The position numbers and the translations under genes are program-made. A DNA stretch of 12,829 bases from Candidatus Sulfopaludibacter sp. SbA3. Lineage in GTDB: Bacteria > Acidobacteriota > Terriglobia > Bryobacterales > Bryobacteraceae. The stretch lies in the NCBI GenBank assembly GCA_945900935.1, contig CAMDKT010000099.1, positions 1-12,829 of the forward strand, given 5' to 3'. Positions 7,454-12,829 of the stretch are shown here, one piece after another (within the stretch, counting starts at the first letter, position 1; every line of letters begins with the position of its first letter). A model generated the notes under the pieces. That model ran no database searches and was not told where the DNA came from. It saw nothing but the letters and a program-made list of their open reading frames with translations.

Positions 7454-8206
7454 TCATTCGTGGAGGCCTGTCAATCTTATCGGCTGAACAGGCGGCAGTT
7501 TGAGCGAAAGTTCCGGTTTTCGCGCGATGAGACCGGCGCATTCGCGGCCGTCGAGGAAGAGGCTCCACGGGAGATCGCGGCGGCGGTAGAGCCAGGCGTC
7601 CTGGACGGTGAGGCCGGCGGCTTCGGCGATGCGGCCGAGGGTGAGGTCGTCGAGAAGGTGGAGGCTGGCGGGAATCTGATCGAGTTTTCGATGGGTTGAA
7701 AAGTCTCTGGTATTTTCGATCCAGCCGGGCCAGTCTTCGCGTGCATCGCGGCGGCGTTCGAAGACGGCCACGAAGGCCAGGAACGGTTTTTGCCAAGGCG
7801 TGGAGGCTTGGACGAACAGCTTGCCGCCGGGGGCGAGCCAGCGGGCGATGGCGGCGAATCCTTGTTCGAGCTGAGGCCCGGAGAGGAAGTGCAAGACGTT
7901 GGAGGCGTGAACGGCGGAGAGGCTGGCTTCGGGGAAGTAGAGGTCCTCCGGGAAGCGACCGGGCAAGAGGGTGAGTTTGTTGGTTTTGACGATTTCGGCG
8001 AGGTGGGCGGGATCGAGGTCGTTGGCGATCACGGTGGCGCCGGCTTCGATGGCGGCGAGAGACGCGAGGCCGAAGGCGGCGCCGATATCGAGAACGGGGA
8101 GGGGGACATTACGGCAATGGGCCACGAACAGCTCACTGACTTCGTTGAGCTGATTCGAGGCCCAGCCGGTTTTATTACGGGTGGGGATGCGGCGGTGCAT
8201 GGCCAC
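7454..8206 (-). CDS. Class I SAM-dependent methyltransferase, substrate unknown
   Basis: A 250-residue soluble protein with a Rossmann-type methyltransferase core. Motif I is PVLDIGAAFGLASL (37-50). The acidic loop is VIANDLDP (59-66). SAVHASNVLHFLS (97-109) corresponds to the strand-4 region and LAPGGKLFVQ (124-133) to the post-motif strand. The C-terminal half (DWPGWIENTRDFSTHR, then LGRIAEAAGLTVQDAWLYRR) resembles the cap and swivel region of small-molecule methyltransferases, but no substrate family is recognised. The frame opens with GTG at 8206, and an in-frame ATG lies two codons later at 8200; neither has a strong Shine-Dalgarno. It starts 8 bp after the stop of the glycine-zipper gene and so is probably in its transcript. 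It shares no obvious similarity with the methyltransferase at 2793-3350 beyond the fold motifs. Confidence 0.87.
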   Translation of the reverse strand: MAMHRRIPTRNKTGWASNQLNEVSELFVAHCRNVPLPVLDIGAAFGLASLAAIEAGATVIANDLDPAHLAEIVKTNKLTLLPGRFPEDLYFPEASLSAVHASNVLHFLSGPQLEQGFAAIARWLAPGGKLFVQASTPWQKPFLAFVAVFERRRDAREDWPGWIENTRDFSTHRKLDQIPASLHLLDDLTLGRIAEAAGLTVQDAWLYRRRDLPWSLFLDGRECAGLIARKPELSLKLPPVQPIRLTGLHE

Positions 8207-8214
8207 CCATTAGT

Positions 8215-8926
8215 TTAACGGCGGCGGCCGCCGAAACCGCCGCGACCTACGAAGATGCGCGGGCTGTAGTAGCGGGGGCCGCCGTAGAAGTAGGGATGGT
8301 AGCCATAACCACCGTTGTACACAGACGGTCGCCGCTGGGGTTCGGGACGCCGTTCGAGGGTTTCGCGCTCATACTCCGTCTGGCGAATCGGCTGGAAGGC
8401 GTGCGGGGCGCGATCAGTGGAGATGGTGATGGGAGCAAGGGTGCGGAAGGTCACGACGGTTTCGGGGTAGATTTCAGTAGCGCGACCGCGGGTGGCGAGG
8501 ACGCCAATGGCGGTGCCTCCAGCCCCGGCGAGAGCGCCGATCCCGGCTCCGGTACCGCCTCCGGCTGCGTCACGGCCGCGGGAAGTACCGCCATTGTATT
8601 CGACGACCTGGGTGCGAACCGGCAATTGGTGCCCGTCGGCGAGGCCGATTTCGGTGAGTTCAACGCCGAGAAGGGAAGTCCCTTTGGCGCGGCCGGCTTT
8701 GATGGCTTCCGTGACACGGCCTTCGATTGTTTGACCGCGGTGAGCGATAACAAGGCCGTCGGCGACGATGGGTTGGGTGAGGGTGCCGCTGAAGCCGTCT
8801 CCGGCGTGGCTGCGGTTACTGGATAGGGGCTGGTCGACGCGGATTCTGATCCAGGCGCCGGCGGGCAGAATGATTTGGGATTGGATGGCGCGTGCTGGCG
8901 GCGGTTGTTAAAAATGGCAGTTTCAT
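8215..8926 (-). CDS. Glycine-zipper envelope protein with Gly/Tyr-rich tail; N-terminus apparently frameshifted
   Basis: A continuous frame from 8907 to 8215 encodes about 230 residues. It starts with a Pro-rich bit and QIILPAGAWIRIRVDQPLSS, then GFSGTLTQPIVADGLVI, IEGRVTEAIKAGRAKGTSLL and VELTEIGLADGHQLPVRTQV. That beta-rich domain, with a VirB10/TrbI-like flavour, recurs in Acidobacteriota. A glycine zipper follows (GGGTGAGIGALAGAGGTAIG) and a tail ending YYSPRIFVGRGGFGGRRR. No ATG, GTG or TTG opens this frame before a TTG at 8625, which would remove the whole conserved first domain. The only well-placed start is ATG 8926, with GGGAG 7 nt upstream. It begins MKLPFLTTAAS, like a short signal peptide, but in a different frame, ending at a stop near 8819. 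A net one-base gain or a deletion between 8926 and about 8885 would explain this. The product is probably exported; its function is unknown. It precedes the 7454-8206 methyltransferase by 8 bp. Confidence 0.65.
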
Positions 8927-9082
8927 GGCGTGTCTCCCAGTTACGTGGAGGCAATTGGGATTCCATTCGGTAAGTGATGGATTGCGCTTGGGTTATTGCT
9001 GCGCGAGAAGCTCAGCGGCTGGTGCAAGGTCAGCAGGGTGGTTGGTTTCGGCCACCGTTCCGGGAAGCTGGCGTGAATTCGT

Positions 9083-9104
9083 TATACTGAACGCAACTGA
9101 AAGG
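9083..9104 (+). promoter_or_regulatory. Candidate -10 box and ribosome binding site of the second Oar-like receptor
   Basis: TATACT at 9083-9088 matches the sigma70 -10 consensus at five of six positions, 24 bp before the ATG at 9113. AAGG at 9101-9104 is a reasonable Shine-Dalgarno, 8 nt before the start. No good -35 hexamer is found 16-18 nt upstream, so the promoter may be weak, activator-dependent or of another sigma class. The rest of the divergent gap 8927-9112 shows no convincing gene or further signal. Confidence 0.4.
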
Positions 9105-9112
9105 CGAAAGTC

Positions 9113-12100
9113 ATGAAACAGGCGATTGTCCGGAGCATCTGTTGTATTTGTTTACTTGCAGGAGGCCTTTCGGCCCAGAGCACCGGGCGCATGTCAGGGC
9201 TGATCACTGATTCCAGTGGCGCGGCGGTGCCGAATGCGAAGGTGGACCTTTATATTCCCGGCGGCGGCACTCCGGTGGTGTCGACATTGACGACGCGGGA
9301 TGGAAATTACAGCATTACGGGCCTGCAACCAGTGCTCTACGATCTCCATGTGGAGATGGCTGGGTTCCGGAAGGCGATTCTGCGTCAAGTAAAGGTGGAT
9401 CCGGGCGTTGAACTGCCGGTGCAGCCGATTCGGCTGGAAATCAGCGCTGTAACGGAGGTAGTGGAGGTGCAGGCGGTGTCTGTGGGCGTACAGACTTCAA
9501 ACGCCGAGATCGCATCCACGGTCACCAATTTACAGATTACACGCCTGCCGAGCTTGAATCGGAGTCCGCTCGCCTTCATCACCATTCAAGCCGGTGTGGG
9601 CGGCAATGGGCGCACGAATACAACAATCAATGGACTTCGCCCGTCGTTTGCGAATGTCACGATTGACGGCGTGAATATCCAGGACAATTTCATCCGGACG
9701 AACACGCTTGATTTCCAGCCGAACATGCTGCAATTGGATCAGGTGGCGGAGTTCACCCTATCGACCTCGAATACCAACTCCAGTTTGGGCAATGGGGCGG
9801 CGCAATTGAGTTTTGTCACGCCGTCGGGTACGAACAGGCTGAAGGGAAACGTCCGCTGGTTTAACCGGAATAACGTGGCGTCGGCCAACACGTGGTTCAA
9901 CAACCGGAACAATGTGCGGCGGCCATTCCTGAATCAGAATCAGTTCGGCGGATCGCTAGGCGGCAAAATCATTAAAGATAAGCTGTACTTCTATGCCGAT
10001 TACGAGGCCACGCGGCAGATACAGCAATCATCGCAGACGCGGACGGTGTTGAGGGAGGATGCGCGGAACGGTATCTTTACCTATGTGGACACGGCCAATA
10101 ATACGCAGAGAGTGAACCTGCTGGGCTTGTTTCCGGGGCTAAGCCGGCCGCCGGCGATCACACAGATTCTGAGCGCGGTCCCGGCGGCGAGTGTGATCAA
10201 CCGGAACGACGTCGGCGATACGCGGAATACGGGTGGATATACGTTTAATATTCGGAACAACCGGACGCGGGACAATCTTACGAGAAAGCTCGACTACAAC
10301 GCTTCCATAAAGCACAGCTTTCATGGAACTTATATCTGGAACCGGGACATTATAGACCGGCCGGACCTGGCCAATGATTACCTGCTGGTCCCGAAAGTGT
10401 CCAACGACAACCGGATCAAATTGATCTCATTGACGCACCGTTGGAATCCGAAGCCAAATGTTACGACCGAATCGCGTTTTGGCCTAAACCGGGCACCGGC
10501 GGTTTTTGCCACAACAGAGGAGTTCGGGGGCCGGATAATCGGGCTGCCGCTGGTAAGTAATCCCTTGAACACGTTTCGGGGGCAGGGGCGATTCGTCGAT
10601 ACCTATAACTACTCGAGCGGCGTGAACTGGGTGAAGGGCGCGCACACGATGAGCTTCGGGCTGCAGGGGATGAAGATAGCCGCCGACCCCTTTAACGATG
10701 CGGGTAATCTGCCAACTTTCAATGTGGGACTCAGCACGGCAATGTCTTCGACTTATAATTTGGCACCGCTGCTGCCGGGTCTGCGCGCCGCCGATTTGGG
10801 CGTCGCGAACGCGCTGCTGGCACTGCATTCCGGTATGTTGTCTAGCGCCAGCCAGCAGTTCAACGTGAATAGCCGGACCTCCGGATTCGTTTCCGGCGCC
10901 ACCAGCGCCCGCCAGTTGCGTCAGCAGAATCTCGCGCTCTATTTCAACGATCAATGGAAGGTGAGCCGGAAACTGACGATTACAGCGGGAGCGCGGTGGG
11001 AGTACTGGTCGCCCGTTGATGAGGTGAACGCACTGGTACTGTTGCCGGTGATACCGCAAGGGAGCAACGCTATCTCCACGCTGCTTTCCAATGCCACGCT
11101 TGATTTTGCGGGGGGCGCCGTAGGCCGGCCCTGGTACAAGAAGGATTTGAATAACATCGGACCGAACGTGGGACTGGCGTGGCAGCCGTTCGGCGATAAC
11201 AAGACCGTAATTCGGTCTGCCTATTCGATCAATTTCCCCAATGATGAATTGATCCGGTCGATCGATAACAGCGTTTCAACGAATGCGGGATTGAATTCGA
11301 CTCAGAATTTGGTCAATCTGAATAATACATTTCTGAACAGTCTTCCGCCTGTCGCAGCCCCGGTGTACAAAGTTCCGATTACCCAGGCGGAAATCTACAG
11401 GACCAATACGGCGGCGGCGATGGGGATGCCGGATCCGGGCCTGGTAACTCCGTACGTGCAGCAGTGGAACCTGAGCGTCCAGCGGGAAATCGCTCGAGGC
11501 ATTTTGGAGATCCGGTATGTGGGCAACCGTTCCACCAAGCAGTTTCGCGCGTTTGACTACAATCAGGTCCAAATTATTAACAACGGGTTTCTGGCGGATT
11601 TCAACCGAGCTTATAGCAATCTACAGCTATCCCGCGCCAGCGGCGGCAACACCGCCGCGTACAATCCAAACCTTGCCGGAAGCCAGCGCCTGCCTTTCTT
11701 TGACCGGTTGCCCAATGGCGGCCAGTTGGCAAATGGCACCGTCGTCAACCTGATCAACACCAGGGAGCCAGGTTCATTGGCCACGAATTATCAGGAAACG
11801 CGGACGAATGGCGACATCAGTTTCTACCCGAACCCCAACGGCCTGGGGATGAACATGATGACAAACTATTCGAACGCGAATTACAACGCTTTGCAGGCGG
11901 ACTTTACGAAGCGCTATTCGGCCGGTTGGCAGTTCCAGGTTAACTACACCTATTCCAAGGTCTTGTCGGACGCCGCGGGAGACGCGCAGACGAGATTTGA
12001 ACCGTTCCTGGATAACGATAACCCGAAAATCGAACGATCCCGTACGCCGTTCGATCTGACGCACTCGTTCAAGCTGAACGGAATTTGGGAGCTCCCCTTC

Positions 12101-12679
12101 GGCAAAGGAAAGCGCGTCAATCTGACTAACGGATTCGTGAACGCGGTGCTGGGCGGTTGGGGTGTCAGCGGGATTATGACATGGAATTCGGGTGCGCCGT
12201 TTAGCGTTTTGTCGGGTCGAGGCACCTTGAACCGGGGCGCGCGGTCCGGGCAAAACACGGCGGTTACGGCGCTCAATAAGAGCCAATTAGACGAGTTGTT
12301 GGTATTCCGGCAGACCGGTAACGGCCCCTCCATGGTGAACGCGTCGGCGATCGGGGCGGACGGCCGGGCGGTGGCCGCGGACGGTTCGGCCCCATTCAGC
12401 GGGCAGGCCTTCTTCAATCCGGGCGCGGGCGAGCTCGGGTCCCTGCAGCGGCGTCGGTTCTCCGGTCCCGGATTCTGGAATACCGATTTCCAGGCGTTCA
12501 AGACGTTCACGCACGGCGAGCGCTATAGCGCGGATGTTCGCGCCGACTTTTTCAATTTGACGAATACTCCCAGCTTCTTTATTGGCGATCAAAGCATCAA
12601 TAGCGCGACGTTCGGCCGTATTACGTCAACGGCGTCCGGACGGCGAGTGGTGCAGTTCGGGCTGTACCTTCGGTTCTAG
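9113..12679 (+). CDS. Oar-like TonB-dependent receptor with carboxypeptidase-regulatory-like domain (complete)
   Basis: A full 1188-residue outer-membrane protein. Residues 1-21 are a signal peptide (MKQAIVRSICCICLLAGGLSA, cut before QS). Residues about 25-110 form the carboxypeptidase-regulatory-like Ig fold (GRMSGLITDSSGAAVPNAKV, then DGNYSITGLQPVLYDLHVEM). A TonB-box-like VTEVVEVQA is at 113-121. The plug (about 125-240) contains TTINGLRPSFANVTIDGVNI and LSFVTPSGTNRLKG. The rest is a large beta-barrel with NDQWKVSRKLTITAGARWEY in the middle, the late motif YNALQADFTKRYSAGWQFQV, and a terminal QFGLYLRF ending in Phe. At the position where the family usually has DLPLNGR this protein has TRLPSLNRSP (143-152), a divergent plug. 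The start is set by the signal peptide and AAGG 8 nt upstream. The transported or secreted substrate is unknown, and no SusD-like partner or polysaccharide lyase flanks it. Confidence 0.95.
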   Translation: MKQAIVRSICCICLLAGGLSAQSTGRMSGLITDSSGAAVPNAKVDLYIPGGGTPVVSTLTTRDGNYSITGLQPVLYDLHVEMAGFRKAILRQVKVDPGVELPVQPIRLEISAVTEVVEVQAVSVGVQTSNAEIASTVTNLQITRLPSLNRSPLAFITIQAGVGGNGRTNTTINGLRPSFANVTIDGVNIQDNFIRTNTLDFQPNMLQLDQVAEFTLSTSNTNSSLGNGAAQLSFVTPSGTNRLKGNVRWFNRNNVASANTWFNNRNNVRRPFLNQNQFGGSLGGKIIKDKLYFYADYEATRQIQQSSQTRTVLREDARNGIFTYVDTANNTQRVNLLGLFPGLSRPPAITQILSAVPAASVINRNDVGDTRNTGGYTFNIRNNRTRDNLTRKLDYNASIKHSFHGTYIWNRDIIDRPDLANDYLLVPKVSNDNRIKLISLTHRWNPKPNVTTESRFGLNRAPAVFATTEEFGGRIIGLPLVSNPLNTFRGQGRFVDTYNYSSGVNWVKGAHTMSFGLQGMKIAADPFNDAGNLPTFNVGLSTAMSSTYNLAPLLPGLRAADLGVANALLALHSGMLSSASQQFNVNSRTSGFVSGATSARQLRQQNLALYFNDQWKVSRKLTITAGARWEYWSPVDEVNALVLLPVIPQGSNAISTLLSNATLDFAGGAVGRPWYKKDLNNIGPNVGLAWQPFGDNKTVIRSAYSINFPNDELIRSIDNSVSTNAGLNSTQNLVNLNNTFLNSLPPVAAPVYKVPITQAEIYRTNTAAAMGMPDPGLVTPYVQQWNLSVQREIARGILEIRYVGNRSTKQFRAFDYNQVQIINNGFLADFNRAYSNLQLSRASGGNTAAYNPNLAGSQRLPFFDRLPNGGQLANGTVVNLINTREPGSLATNYQETRTNGDISFYPNPNGLGMNMMTNYSNANYNALQADFTKRYSAGWQFQVNYTYSKVLSDAAGDAQTRFEPFLDNDNPKIERSRTPFDLTHSFKLNGIWELPFGKGKRVNLTNGFVNAVLGGWGVSGIMTWNSGAPFSVLSGRGTLNRGARSGQNTAVTALNKSQLDELLVFRQTGNGPSMVNASAIGADGRAVAADGSAPFSGQAFFNPGAGELGSLQRRRFSGPGFWNTDFQAFKTFTHGERYSADVRADFFNLTNTPSFFIGDQSINSATFGRITSTASGRRVVQFGLYLRF

Positions 12680-12829
12680 CCCGGCTTTCGAAAAACCAAG
12701 GCCATTTTCTTTGCGAGAGGGCTGTAGACATAGATCCAGGCACGATTCTCCGGCTAGATGAGACAATCGTCAAGAGCGGCGGTGAGAGCGTTGAGCCGCC
12801 CCTGTCGCGCGTGTCCCCGGCCGCGAGCC
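12680..12829. other. Non-coding 150 bp at the right edge
   Basis: No protein-like frame was recognised after the receptor stop. A weak hairpin GGCGG/CCGCC with a 13-nt loop near 12778-12800 has no T-run, so no terminator is called. Nothing else is supported. Confidence 0.4.

Noticed and set aside
7790..8218. Plus-strand Gly/Glu-rich frame opposite the methyltransferase
   Set aside because: Composition is that of a shadow; the minus strand carries clear SAM-binding motifs.
8892..9116. Small plus-strand frame of 74 residues in the divergent gap
   Set aside because: No ribosome binding site or recognisable domain, and it covers the promoter of the next gene and overlaps its start.
12778..12800. 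GGCGG/CCGCC hairpin after the second receptor
   Set aside because: A short stem with a 13-nt loop and no T-run; not enough for a terminator call.
1..12829. CRISPR array, tRNA, insertion sequence or phage signature
   Set aside because: Reading both strands I saw no regularly spaced repeats, cloverleaf, transposase motif or terminal inverted repeats.

Overview
The window looks like a chromosomal segment of an Acidobacteriota-type bacterium, close to the Bryobacter/Solibacter lineage. That placement is inferred from gene content: moderately high GC, two very large TonB-dependent receptors with an N-terminal carboxypeptidase-regulatory-like domain (the Oar-like type greatly expanded in that phylum), and a secreted alpha/beta hydrolase of a kind common there. 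No rRNA, tRNA or marker gene is present to confirm it.

Layout, left to right. Positions 1-2661 (minus) hold an Oar-like receptor whose C-terminus runs off the left edge. At 2793-3350 (minus) is a small SAM-dependent methyltransferase, and 7 bp upstream of it, at 3358-5553 (minus), a TonB-dependent siderophore receptor; these two look co-transcribed. The 184-bp divergent gap 5554-5737 contains a candidate promoter placed so close to the receptor ATG that a leaderless mRNA is possible. At 5738-6829 (plus) is a secreted alpha/beta-hydrolase (esterase), followed by a good intrinsic terminator. Facing it on the minus strand is a tight cluster: a glycine-zipper protein (8926-8215), a second methyltransferase (8206-7454) and a HEAT-like protein remnant (7391-6826). 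The first of these appears to carry a frameshift near its N-terminus, and the last carries an in-frame stop plus a -1 frameshift. A 186-bp divergent gap leads to a complete Oar-like receptor (9113-12679, plus), followed by about 150 bp with no recognisable gene.

The theme is cell-envelope uptake and secreted hydrolysis: three outer-membrane TonB-dependent proteins, one for Fe(III)-siderophore and two of unknown substrate (possibly plant- or polymer-derived compounds), plus a secreted esterase. No functional link between the methyltransferases and the receptors can be shown from sequence alone. There are no transposases, integrases, CRISPR arrays, phage genes or obvious defence genes. I did not find a convincing new system. 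The points most worth a second look are the decayed or recoded HEAT-like locus, the frameshifted start of the glycine-zipper gene, the terminator lying inside the opposite gene's 3' end, and the odd leaderless, signal-peptide-poor start of the siderophore receptor.
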